Positions 43,477-50,722 of a stretch of DNA of 64,000 bases are shown here, piece by piece. Source of the stretch: Acidicapsa ligni (GTDB taxonomy: Bacteria; Acidobacteriota; Terriglobia; Terriglobales; Acidobacteriaceae); contig NZ_JAGSYG010000005.1 in assembly GCF_025685655.1 (NCBI RefSeq), forward strand, positions 248,001 to 312,000, written 5' to 3'. The position numbers and the translations under genes were made by a program. Numbering within the stretch: position 1 is the stretch's first letter; each line of letters opens with the position of its first letter. The notes under the pieces are model-generated. The model was not told the DNA's origin. It was given only the letters and a program-made list of their open reading frames with translations, and made no database searches.

Positions 43477-43814
43477 TGGGGCTTCTCCTTATCTGTGATG
43501 GCTTCAAGTGCATTGCGGTAAACCGAACGGATCATTTTTGCATTGCCGATTTTAAGTTCGCCGCGCTCTACCAGGTCGGCCAATAGATTGGTCATTGGAT
43601 CAGGGGGTGCACCGTCAACACGCTGCTGAAGATTCGTGATGACATGGTCAAGTGTGGTTCGAATAGTCGGATAGCTAACGCTGTATAGACGTGCCATCTC
43701 CTTCAACGATCCCGAGGACAGCACGAACTGGAGAACAAAATCGAGATCCTCCTCGGGCAGTTGGCAAAGCGGATGTTCTCGTGTGCTTTGGCGCTCATAC
43801 GAGGAAATTCCCAT
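43473..43814 (-). CDS. DUF2089-like predicted transcriptional regulator
   Basis: This protein of about 113 residues matches the DUF2089 pattern: LPEEDLDFVLQFVLSSGSLKEMARLYSVSYPTIRTTLDHVI, which contains a helix-turn-helix-like segment (residues 30-60). The C-terminal half, LLADLVERGELKIGNAKMI, resembles a short dimerisation or SHOCT-like helix. The ATG at 43814 is chosen over an in-frame GTG three codons upstream. It is translationally coupled to a small membrane protein, forming a two-gene unit. The DNA-binding role is inferred from motif and context. Confidence 0.75.
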   Translation of the reverse strand: MGISSYERQSTREHPLCQLPEEDLDFVLQFVLSSGSLKEMARLYSVSYPTIRTTLDHVITNLQQRVDGAPPDPMTNLLADLVERGELKIGNAKMIRSVYRNALEAITDKEKPQ

Positions 43815-43902
43815 GAGCACCACGATAGCATGAAAATAAATAAAATTAAAAATGAAATCAATTTTATTTAACTTATATCTTGCATGAATAATTACATTGC
43901 TT

Positions 43903-44415
43903 TTAAAGCGCTAGAGCCATTTCTGCTAGTTTCGCAATGGTGTTCATGTTGCGTGCGGTGCCGGCTTTTGCAGTGGGGATCTTGAGTTTAGAGTCGCCCA
44001 TGCCTTCTCCATAGTGAACGTAAATCTCTCGCGTGCCCAACTGCATTTCTTCCGATCTTTGGCCGGTGACGGCGTCAAGTGCATTCGCTGGAGGCGGCGC
44101 ATCGAGGAAGATTGCGACAGTGCTGTTTGTGGCTCGTTCCGGGAAGGGATTGGCGGCGAGAACGGCGGACATTTCGGCTGCTGTCCGCACGCATACGCCT
44201 ACGGCTTTGCCCGCATAGATAGCCAGTGCCGCTTCAAGTGTCGACTTGACCTTCGCTTCTGTGAGTTTGCTTTGAAAGACCACGTTGCCGCTGGCGATGT
44301 ATGTCTTGATCTTTGTGAAACCGGCCTGCTCGCACATGGATTTCAACTCGGTCATAGGCAGCTTGCCGGTGCCTCCGACATTTACGGCGCGTAATAAAGC
44401 AATGTACGAGGGCAT
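43903..44415 (-). CDS. DUF1697 family protein
   Basis: This 170-residue protein matches the DUF1697 family throughout: PSYIALLRAVNVGGTGKLPMTELKSMCEQAGF at the start, YIASGNVVFQS near residue 40, and a C-terminal ARNMNTIAKLAEMA. Members are cytoplasmic alpha/beta proteins of unknown function. GGGAG lies six bases before the ATG. It starts ten bases after the stop of the esterase gene at 44426, on the same strand, so the two are probably one transcript. Confidence 0.88.
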   Translation of the reverse strand: MPSYIALLRAVNVGGTGKLPMTELKSMCEQAGFTKIKTYIASGNVVFQSKLTEAKVKSTLEAALAIYAGKAVGVCVRTAAEMSAVLAANPFPERATNSTVAIFLDAPPPANALDAVTGQRSEEMQLGTREIYVHYGEGMGDSKLKIPTAKAGTARNMNTIAKLAEMALAL

Positions 44416-44425
44416 GGTTTGCTCC

Positions 44426-45160
44426 CTATAGATACTCGCGCATCATCATCTTCCATGTCGGCCAGTCATGGCTATTCCATGTGTCCCAGACATAGAGTTT
44501 GTGCGGGATCTCTTTGCTGCTGAGAATCTGGTCGAGATGTTGGTTAGAGCCGAGACATTGGTCGTCCCAGCCGGTGGCCAGGATGTAAGTGTTACGCCGA
44601 TAGCGATCGAAGTACCAGCCGTCGGAGAGGTTGGACAGATAGTGCGGCGGCAGGTTCAGATAGAGGTCGTCATCGTAGTAGCCGCGCAGAAAGTTGGACA
44701 TATCGAAAGCGCCCGACATCGACAGCAGGCCGGTGAAGATATCGGGATGACGGAAAGCAATATTCCCGGCATGATATCCGCCGAAGCTGCAACCCAGCGC
44801 AACCAGGTGCGGGTTCCAGTTTTTATTTCGAATGAGCGGGACGACTTCGTGGATCAGGTAATCTTCGTACTGGACATGCCGCGCAATGCGCCATCGCGGC
44901 GGCACGTTGCGGTTGTACCAGCTTTCCATGTCGATTGAATCGACACAGAAGAGTTGAATTTCGCCACGGTCAATCTTGTCGCCGATAGAGGCAGGCATGC
45001 CGCGATCTTCAAATTCGAAAAAGCGTCCGCCGGAGGTAGGGAAGACCAGCACGGGCACGCCGGAGTGTCCGTGGATGAGCAGCTCCATATCACGCCCAAG
45101 GCGGCTGGAATACCATTTGTGATACTCGCGATGCACGGGAGGAACCACCTTTCGAGCCAT
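44426..45160 (-). CDS. Putative esterase (alpha/beta hydrolase, esterase D-like)
   Basis: This is an alpha/beta hydrolase of about 244 residues. The nucleophile serine sits in LGCSFGGYHAG, the acidic residue is probably in ATGWDDQCLG, and the histidine in NSHDWPTW near the C-terminus. The N-terminal VPPVHREYHKWYSSRLGRDMELL is typical of a putative-esterase family. Start choice is uncertain: ATG 45160 (used here) or ATG 45235, the latter overlapping the divergent esterase gene. No good ribosome site distinguishes them. Two esterases back to back, plus amidoligase-type genes elsewhere in the window, suggest related substrates. Substrate unknown. Confidence 0.83.
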   Translation of the reverse strand: MARKVVPPVHREYHKWYSSRLGRDMELLIHGHSGVPVLVFPTSGGRFFEFEDRGMPASIGDKIDRGEIQLFCVDSIDMESWYNRNVPPRWRIARHVQYEDYLIHEVVPLIRNKNWNPHLVALGCSFGGYHAGNIAFRHPDIFTGLLSMSGAFDMSNFLRGYYDDDLYLNLPPHYLSNLSDGWYFDRYRRNTYILATGWDDQCLGSNQHLDQILSSKEIPHKLYVWDTWNSHDWPTWKMMMREYL

Positions 45161-45233
45161 TTGGGGAGGCGCGCTATTTTTGATACTGTAACAGCCACGG
45201 GGATGAAAATCCTGACTGGGCAGTGAAGGCTGC

Positions 45234-46166
45234 ATGGTACGGGCGGATGGTAGCGGAATGCCTATGGCAAAGCCGCGAGGAAGGCGGAGGGCGGAGAGTT
45301 TGGACGTGGAAGCAGTAGAGCAGGACTCACCGCTGAACGCAGGGTTGTGGGATTCGCCTCCAGAGGGAATGCTGGCCGAGATGCCGCACGAGCGTTTGCG
45401 TCTGCATCCGGGATTTGCCAGCCGGATTTTGCCCGATAAACGGGACCTGATCGTCTATGTTCCGCCGGGGTATGACGAGCATCCGGAGCGGACTTATCCT
45501 GTGCTGTATCTGCATGATGGACAGAACCTCTTCGATCCGCGGACTTCGTTTATTCCTGGCCGGACATGGCAGGTCAGGGAATCTGCCGATGCCGCAATTC
45601 TGGCGGAGGAAGTGGAGCCGCTGGTCATTGTGGGCATCTACAACACCGGTGATCGTCGCCTGGCGGAGTACACGCATGAGCGCGACTGGCAGATGGGCGG
45701 CGGCGAGGCTGACTCCTACGGCAGGCTGATTACCGAGGAGCTGATGCCGTGGATTGCCGCGCATTACCACATCAAGACAGGGCGCGAGCATACAGGGATG
45801 GGCGGCTCCTCGTTGGGTGGCCTGGTTTCGCTGTATCTCGGCCTGCGCTACGCGGATATTTTTGGGCGGCTGGCGGTGCTTTCGCCGAGTGTCTGGTGGA
45901 ATCACAAGAGCATTTTGGGCTTTGTAAACGAGGTTGCTCCGCATCTGCAGGCTAAACCACGCATCTGGCTGGATGCCGGGGATCTCGAAGGCCGCATGAT
46001 GGTGCGGGATGCAGAAGTCCTGGCGCGTAGGCTGAAGGCAAATGGCTGGCGGGATGAGGAGAGCGTCCATTTTGAGAAAGCGCCCGGTGGAACGCATGAT
46101 GAGGCCAGTTGGGCGAAGCGGGTCAGGCCTATGCTGCGGTTTTTATTTCCTGCGAGTGGACGCTAA
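45234..46166 (+). CDS. Esterase family alpha/beta hydrolase (Fes/enterochelin-esterase-like)
   Basis: This 310-residue protein has the putative-esterase fold: RDLIVYVPPGYDEHPERTYPVLYLHDGQNLFD near residue 75, the nucleophile in GMGGSSLGGLVSLYLG, the acidic residue in WLDAGDLEGRM and the histidine in PGGTHDEASW. LSPSVWWNH is a family motif. No signal peptide is visible, so it acts in the cytoplasm. GAAGG lies five bases before the ATG. It is divergent from the other esterase gene and shares its promoter region. The substrate is unknown; enterochelin-type esters are only a structural analogy. Confidence 0.85.
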   Translation: MVRADGSGMPMAKPRGRRRAESLDVEAVEQDSPLNAGLWDSPPEGMLAEMPHERLRLHPGFASRILPDKRDLIVYVPPGYDEHPERTYPVLYLHDGQNLFDPRTSFIPGRTWQVRESADAAILAEEVEPLVIVGIYNTGDRRLAEYTHERDWQMGGGEADSYGRLITEELMPWIAAHYHIKTGREHTGMGGSSLGGLVSLYLGLRYADIFGRLAVLSPSVWWNHKSILGFVNEVAPHLQAKPRIWLDAGDLEGRMMVRDAEVLARRLKANGWRDEESVHFEKAPGGTHDEASWAKRVRPMLRFLFPASGR

Positions 46167-46198
46167 TCCCTGTGGTCGGTTTTAGTTCAAATACTGAG

Positions 46199-46440
46199 AT
46201 GCAGAAGGTCGAACTGCTCTCTAATGAGCTTTTCGAGAAGGTGCTTTGGGACGAACAGCCTCTTTCATCAGTGATGAGGCGTCGCTTTGGGATGTGTCTA
46301 TGTCCGATCCCGCAGATATCCTAGTGCGAATTCGTGAACACTATAGCGTAGCGTTGCAATTTGAAGAGACCCAAAAACCGTTGTGGCAGCTCTTACGTGA
46401 ATTAGACAGACGGAGACTAATGCACAATTTCTTGAAATAG
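46199..46440 (+). pseudogene. Small gene broken by a frameshift
   Basis: From the ATG at 46199 the frame reads MQKVELLSNELFEKVLWDEQP and then runs into a stop soon after. In another frame the sequence continues as SFISDEASLWDVSMSDPADILVRI and further, ending LLRELDRRRLMHNFLK at 46440. The two halves join naturally around 46262-46268 if one base is missing. It looks like one acidic protein of about 80 residues disrupted by a frameshift, or a sequencing error. Family and function are not recognised. Confidence 0.5.
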
Positions 46441-46652
46441 CATGGCCGGTCTATGGGGAAGTACTGAGAGGGAAGTGTTGATTTCTGTTTACAGGTTGCT
46501 CAAAACACCTATTTTCAGCGATACTTAGTTGTTGTGTCTTGTGCGGCTGGTCTTCTGTCCCGCCCCTCGGTTTTGAAAGTGTCTGTTTTGTCTGACACGA
46601 CTTTCCTCCTGACACGAACGTATTCGCAAGATTTGAAAGGAAATGCATCGCC

Positions 46653-46916
46653 GTGGTTATGATTCGTCTGGCGCGTTTTGGCGCTACCAAGAAGCCGTTT
46701 TACCGTATCGTCGTGATCGAAAAGGATCGCGCCCGCAATGGCCGCTCCATCGAAGTCGTAGGCACTTACGATCCCCGCAAAAACCCAGCAGCGGTTTCGC
46801 TGGAACATGACCGGATTAAGTACTGGATCAGCGTTGGCGCGCAGTTCTCGGATCGCGTTGCCAAGCTGGTCGCGAAGAATCCCGCAGCCGCTCCGGCTGA
46901 AACGGTAGCTGCCTAG
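46653..46916 (+). CDS. rpsP: 30S ribosomal protein S16
   Basis: This 87-residue protein matches S16: MIRLARFGATKKPFYRIVVIEKDRARNGRSIEVVGTYDP at the N-terminus and the conserved DRIKYWISVGAQFSDRVAKL. It belongs to the small ribosomal subunit near the 5' domain of 16S rRNA. The start is GTG at 46653 with AAAGGA about 11 bases upstream; an ATG at 46659 is the alternative. It opens the conserved rpsP-khpA-rimM-trmD-rplS-rnhB block; ffh, often upstream, is absent here. Confidence 0.97.
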   Translation: MVMIRLARFGATKKPFYRIVVIEKDRARNGRSIEVVGTYDPRKNPAAVSLEHDRIKYWISVGAQFSDRVAKLVAKNPAAAPAETVAA

Positions 46917-46939
46917 GCCACGTTCTGCAATCGAGCGAG

Positions 46940-46960
46940 CCCAATCCCAAAGGGGTTGGG
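46940..46960 (+). other. Stem-loop between rpsP and khpA
   Basis: CCCAATCCC (46940-46948) and GGGGTTGGG (46952-46960) form a nine-pair stem, including one G-T pair, with an AAA loop, 24 bases after the rpsP stop. No T-tract follows, so it may be an attenuator or processing site in the 230-base gap. Confidence 0.4.
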
Positions 46961-47146
46961 TCCGCGGAGTTAACAGGCCCGCAGTACCCTCAGTTAAGAG
47001 TACCAATTGCAATAACTTGAGTTACTGACGAATGTAGGTTCGGGCTGGTACTATAGCCCACCGAACAAACGGTGACTCTTGCGGTATAGAGTCTGGACGG
47101 CTGGATTGTCCAGAATATCCGCAAGTTTTGGGGATGGAGTACGTGC

Positions 47147-47407
47147 ATGACCCAATTGGATATGGTCGCAGTGGATGAGCTGGTTCGCCAGATTGCGCGC
47201 GCGTTAGTAGATGAACCGGGCGCTGTGGAAGTGGAATCGGTAAGCAGGGACGAAAACACTGTCCTGAGGCTCAAGGTAGCTCCGCAGGACGTGGGCAAAG
47301 TGATTGGCAAACAGGGGCGGACGGCGCGCTCGGTGCGCACGATTCTGGGCGCGGTGAGCATGAAGCTGCACCACCGTTACACGCTGGACATCCTCGAAGA
47401 GGACTAG
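47147..47407 (+). CDS. khpA: KH-domain RNA-binding protein
   Basis: This 86-residue protein is a single KH domain with the GxxG loop in VGKVIGKQGRTARSVRTIL. It matches the KhpA/YlqC family found between rpsP and rimM in many bacteria, where it binds RNA and influences cell division and ribosome assembly. The N-terminal VDELVRQIARALVDEPGAVEV is typical. The ATG at 47147 is used. The neighbouring gene order strongly supports the assignment. KhpB is not in the window. Confidence 0.92.
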   Translation: MTQLDMVAVDELVRQIARALVDEPGAVEVESVSRDENTVLRLKVAPQDVGKVIGKQGRTARSVRTILGAVSMKLHHRYTLDILEED

Positions 47408-47449
47408 TCTTTCAGGCGGCTGCCACGGCTGGGTCTATCCGGGAGTTCG

Positions 47450-48088
47450 ATGATGGCGGAGCAGTTGCCTGATTTACAGGCTTGGGTTTGGCTGGCGCGC
47501 ATTCGCAAGGTGCAGGGTCGCAAGGGCGAAGTGCTGGCCGAGATTCTGACTGATTTTCCTGAAAAATTTGCAGAGCGCAAACAGGTCTGGCTGCTGACTG
47601 CCGCTGGAACCGATCGGGAAGCCGCGCGTGAAATCACGCTCAATTCGCATTGGCTGCATAAGTCCGGACACACCGGAGATGTCGTGCTGCACTTTGCCGG
47701 CATTGATTCGATCAACGATGCGGAGAAGCTACGCGATCTGGTGGTCGCCGTCCCCAGAACCGAGCGCGTGCCACTGGGCGAGGACGAGGTTTATGTCGGC
47801 GACCTGATGGGCTGCTCTCTCGTGGATGTTGCGCATGATCCTGCGCAGATCGTCGGAGAGATCGAAGGCGTGGACCGCGATGCCGGGCCAGTTTCGCTGC
47901 TGGTGATAAAGGGTGTAGGCAACGGAGACGAAATCCTGGTGCCATTCGCCAAGGCTTATCTGCGAAAGATCGATCTGGAGAAAAAGCGGGTCGAGATGGC
48001 GCTGCCGGATAGGCTGGTTGACGTGCAGGTACCGAACGCAGACAAAAATGTTTCCGAGGATGTTTCCGAGGATCTCGATGCGGTTTGA
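47450..48088 (+). CDS. rimM: 16S rRNA processing/ribosome maturation factor RimM
   Basis: This 212-residue protein has the RimM N-terminal beta-barrel (VWLARIRKVQGRKGEVLAEILTDFPEKFAERKQVWLL) and the C-terminal PRC-barrel domain (GEDEVYVGDLMGCSLVD to ILVPFAKAYLRKIDLEKKRVEMALPDRLVD). It helps assemble the 30S head around S19. GGGAG lies just before the ATG. The trmD start overlaps its 3' end by 11 bases, as usual for this operon. A short acidic tail (NVSEDVSEDLDAV) contains a repeated unit encoded by two copies of a TTTCCGAGGAT-like sequence. Confidence 0.95.
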   Translation: MMAEQLPDLQAWVWLARIRKVQGRKGEVLAEILTDFPEKFAERKQVWLLTAAGTDREAAREITLNSHWLHKSGHTGDVVLHFAGIDSINDAEKLRDLVVAVPRTERVPLGEDEVYVGDLMGCSLVDVAHDPAQIVGEIEGVDRDAGPVSLLVIKGVGNGDEILVPFAKAYLRKIDLEKKRVEMALPDRLVDVQVPNADKNVSEDVSEDLDAV

Positions 48089-48896
48089 GATTCTTACGAT
48101 TTTTTCGGAGTTCTTTCGTGGCTTTTTTGAGCATGGTGTCGTCAGCCGTGCGCAGAAGAAAGGGCTGGTGGAGATCGGGGTGCGTGATCTGCGGGAGTTT
48201 ACGCATGATCGGCATCGCACTGTGGACGATCGTCCCTTTGGCGGCGGCGAGGGAATGGTGCTTAAAGCGGAGCCGTTAGCCGATGCGCTGGAGTCGCTTG
48301 GCATTGGAGTTTTGGGCGCGGATGGCCGGCAGGGCACATCGGTTGTTCTGCTCTCTGCACAGGGGAAGCCGTTTACGCAGGCAGTGGCGCGTGAGTTGGC
48401 GGCGCTGGAGCGTGTGGTCTTTATTTGCGGCCGATACGAGGGAGTGGATGAGCGCATCAACGAGTTGTATTGCGACCGGGAGCTTTCGATTGGGGATTAT
48501 GTCTTGAGCGGCGGTGAGCTGGGTGCGGCAGTCATTCTGGATGCGGTGATGCGGCTGGTGCCTGGAGTGCTGGGCAACGAGGCTTCGAGCGAGTTTGAGA
48601 GCTTTGGCGTGGGGGATGCGTCGATCACTACGGATGTTGAGGGCGTTCCTCGGTCGCAGCATGGAGCGGGTGGGCTGCTGGATTATCCGCACTACACACG
48701 GCCTGCTGAGTTTGGCGGCGTTGCTGTGCCAGAAGTGCTGATGGGCGGCGATCATCAGGCAGTTCGAAAATGGCGGCGGGAACAGCAGTTGCGCAAGACG
48801 TTGAAGAACCGGCCTGATTTACTGGAAAATGCTGCCTTGAGCGAACAGGATCTGAGCATTTTGGATAGATTGCGGTCGGAGGATAACGGCCAATGA
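48078..48896 (+). CDS. trmD: tRNA (guanine-N1)-methyltransferase TrmD
   Basis: This 272-residue SPOUT methyltransferase methylates G37 of tRNAs that read CCN, CUN and CGG codons, using S-adenosylmethionine. The protein starts MRFEILTIFSEFFRGFFEHGVV; an upstream in-frame ATG (48018) lies inside rimM and is rejected. DRPFGGGEGMVLKAEPL, ICGRYEGVDERINELY and SIGDYVLSGGELGAAVILDAVMRLVPGVLG are the knot and cofactor motifs. Its last bases overlap the VOC gene by four. Confidence 0.96.
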   Translation: MRFEILTIFSEFFRGFFEHGVVSRAQKKGLVEIGVRDLREFTHDRHRTVDDRPFGGGEGMVLKAEPLADALESLGIGVLGADGRQGTSVVLLSAQGKPFTQAVARELAALERVVFICGRYEGVDERINELYCDRELSIGDYVLSGGELGAAVILDAVMRLVPGVLGNEASSEFESFGVGDASITTDVEGVPRSQHGAGGLLDYPHYTRPAEFGGVAVPEVLMGGDHQAVRKWRREQQLRKTLKNRPDLLENAALSEQDLSILDRLRSEDNGQ

Positions 48897-49306
48897 CGAT
48901 TAAGGCCAAGTATGCGACGCCGATGCGGCAGGTGATGGATGTAGAGCGATCGATCGTGTTCTATGAGCTGCTGGGATTTGAGTTGATAGACAAAGTGGGT
49001 AACACGCGGGCAAGTTGGGCGCGACTGCATTGCGAGGGTGGTTCGCTAATGTTGTTAGTAGTGCAAGGGCAGCTTTACCCGAAGGTCCAGACTTCTTCGC
49101 TTGTAATGTATACGGCGGATCTAATTGGTTTTCGAGAGCAACTGCGGAGCGCTGGCCTTGAGGTCCCCGAGATTGTTTCCCCGGACTGGATGCGGAGCGG
49201 CGAGATTCGCATGTTTGATCCCGATGGATACAGCGTGACGATCTGTCATTGGGGCCATGCGGAGCAGGAAGCATGGGAAAAGCGTATAGGCGCCGATCAG
49301 AAGTAA
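48893..49306 (+). CDS. VOC (glyoxalase/bleomycin-resistance) family protein
   Basis: This 137-residue protein has two beta-alpha-beta-beta-beta modules of the vicinal oxygen chelate fold: MDVERSIVFYELLGFELIDKVGN and a second half with SGEIRMFDPDGYSVTICHW, whose Glu or His could bind metal. The ATG overlaps the trmD stop (ATGA), so it is translated with the ribosomal operon, which is unusual for this family. It may act on methylglyoxal-like compounds or bind small molecules. The substrate is unknown. Confidence 0.85.
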   Translation: MTIKAKYATPMRQVMDVERSIVFYELLGFELIDKVGNTRASWARLHCEGGSLMLLVVQGQLYPKVQTSSLVMYTADLIGFREQLRSAGLEVPEIVSPDWMRSGEIRMFDPDGYSVTICHWGHAEQEAWEKRIGADQK

Positions 49307-49416
49307 TACCGTAGAGTAGTCTTCAGATCATATTCTGTAGTAGACTTGAAGTTCTGAGTGTCAGTTGGATCAATCAGGAAATTTAAGCAAGAAATTCAGC
49401 AGGAAAGTAGCAGCGT

Positions 49417-49776
49417 ATGTCTATTCATCCAGTAATGCAGCGCTTGGCGGATAAGCTGAAGCGTACCGATTTGCCGGTGTTCAAGGCCGGTGACCAGATT
49501 CGCGTACAGGTCAAGATCAAAGAAGGCGACAAAGAACGTCTTCAGGCTTTTGAAGGCCTCGTGATCGCCATCAAGCATGGCCCTGAGGGTACCTTTACCG
49601 TGCGCAAGATTAGCTTTGGCCAGGGCGTTGAGCGTATCTTCCCCTTCAACTCCAAAGTTGTGGACCGGGTCGAGAAGATTCGCAGCTACCGCGTTCGCCG
49701 CGCCAAGCTGTTTTATATTCGCGAACTGCGTGGTAAGGCAGCCCGTATGAAGGAAGTTGCCCGCGACCGCGCGTAA
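49417..49776 (+). CDS. rplS: 50S ribosomal protein L19
   Basis: This 119-residue protein matches L19: [60 protein letters not shown] and the basic [21 protein letters not shown] end. It lies at the interface of the two subunits. AGGAAAG lies upstream of the ATG. It is followed by a good terminator, so the operon probably ends here, with rnhB transcribed separately or by read-through. Confidence 0.97.
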   Translation: MSIHPVMQRLADKLKRTDLPVFKAGDQIRVQVKIKEGDKERLQAFEGLVIAIKHGPEGTFTVRKISFGQGVERIFPFNSKVVDRVEKIRSYRVRRAKLFYIRELRGKAARMKEVARDRA

Positions 49777-49800
49777 GCTTTCTTCAAATCAATTCCAGAG

Positions 49801-49829
49801 AAGCCTCGGCCATGTGCCGGGGCTTTTTT
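49801..49829 (+). terminator. Terminator after rplS
   Basis: AAGCCTCGGC (49801-49810) pairs with GCCGGGGCTT (49816-49825), with one G-T pair, a five-base loop and a run of T after the stem. Confidence 0.88.
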
Positions 49830-49910
49830 CTGCCCGTTTTTCCACATATGATTTGCGGAACGTGGGCGTAGCTGTTCTCAGGTTGCCTCGGCCTGTTTCT
49901 ATACTTGGTT

Positions 49911-50711
49911 ATGGCTGCTCGCGTGAAATCCAAAACTAAAGAGCCGGTCGGCAAAGCCCGCAAGACGAATGCGCGGCGGCCTACCGAGGCGGCGCGGCTG
50001 GATTTAGCTGGAGCTGAGCCTGTCGACAGATGGATTTGCAATTGGGAGTTTGAAATCGCTGCGCGGGCTGAGGGTTCGCGGCTCATTGCGGGAGTTGATG
50101 AGGTTGGGCGGGGTCCGTTATTTGGGCCGGTGGTGGCTGCGGCGGTCATCCTGCCGGAGGGCGCAGAGCTTGAAGGGCTGAACGACTCCAAAAAGCTGAG
50201 CGAAGAAGAGCGCGAACATTTCAATGAGCGAGTGCGTTCGATAGCCGTTGCCTGCGCGGTTGCGGAGGTCGATGTGAGCACCATCGACAGGATTAACATT
50301 CTGCAGGCTTCGCGGCTGGCGATGAAGATTGCTGTGGAGAGCCTGTGCCGCCAGGGGCTCGATCCGGATCACCTGCTGATTGACGGCAACCAGAAAATCG
50401 ATGCGGTGTGTCGCCAGACGACGGTGGTGAAGGGCGATGCTCGCAGCCTCTCGATTGCCGCTGCCAGTGTGATCGCCAAGGTGCATCGCGACCGGTTGCT
50501 GTGCGAACTGGATACGCAGTTTCCCGGCTACGGACTGGCTCGGAACAAGGGTTATGGAACACCGGAACACAAAGCTGCTCTGCTTCGATTGGGGATTACG
50601 GAGATGCATCGACGAAGCTTTGCGCCGGTCGCCGAACTGTTTATGGGCGGGGTTGAGGGAATCGACATTCTCGATGCGATTGAGTTGGAGTTCGATTTGA
50701 TCGAGGAGTAG
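49911..50711 (+). CDS. rnhB: Ribonuclease HII
   Basis: This enzyme nicks RNA in RNA-DNA hybrids and removes misincorporated ribonucleotides. The catalytic Asp-Glu pair is in GVDEVGRGPLFGPVVAAAV, LNDSKKLSEEERE follows, and the remaining acidic residues lie in LIDGNQKID and SIAAASVIAKVHRDRLL. The ATG at 49911 gives 266 residues, about 50 longer than typical RNase HII because of a basic N-terminal extension (KSKTKEPVGKARKTNARRP). A TTG two codons upstream is rejected. It converges on the AAA+ regulator gene with 11 bases between. Confidence 0.94.
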   Translation: MAARVKSKTKEPVGKARKTNARRPTEAARLDLAGAEPVDRWICNWEFEIAARAEGSRLIAGVDEVGRGPLFGPVVAAAVILPEGAELEGLNDSKKLSEEEREHFNERVRSIAVACAVAEVDVSTIDRINILQASRLAMKIAVESLCRQGLDPDHLLIDGNQKIDAVCRQTTVVKGDARSLSIAAASVIAKVHRDRLLCELDTQFPGYGLARNKGYGTPEHKAALLRLGITEMHRRSFAPVAELFMGGVEGIDILDAIELEFDLIEE

Positions 50712-50722
50712 GGAGAAGCTGT

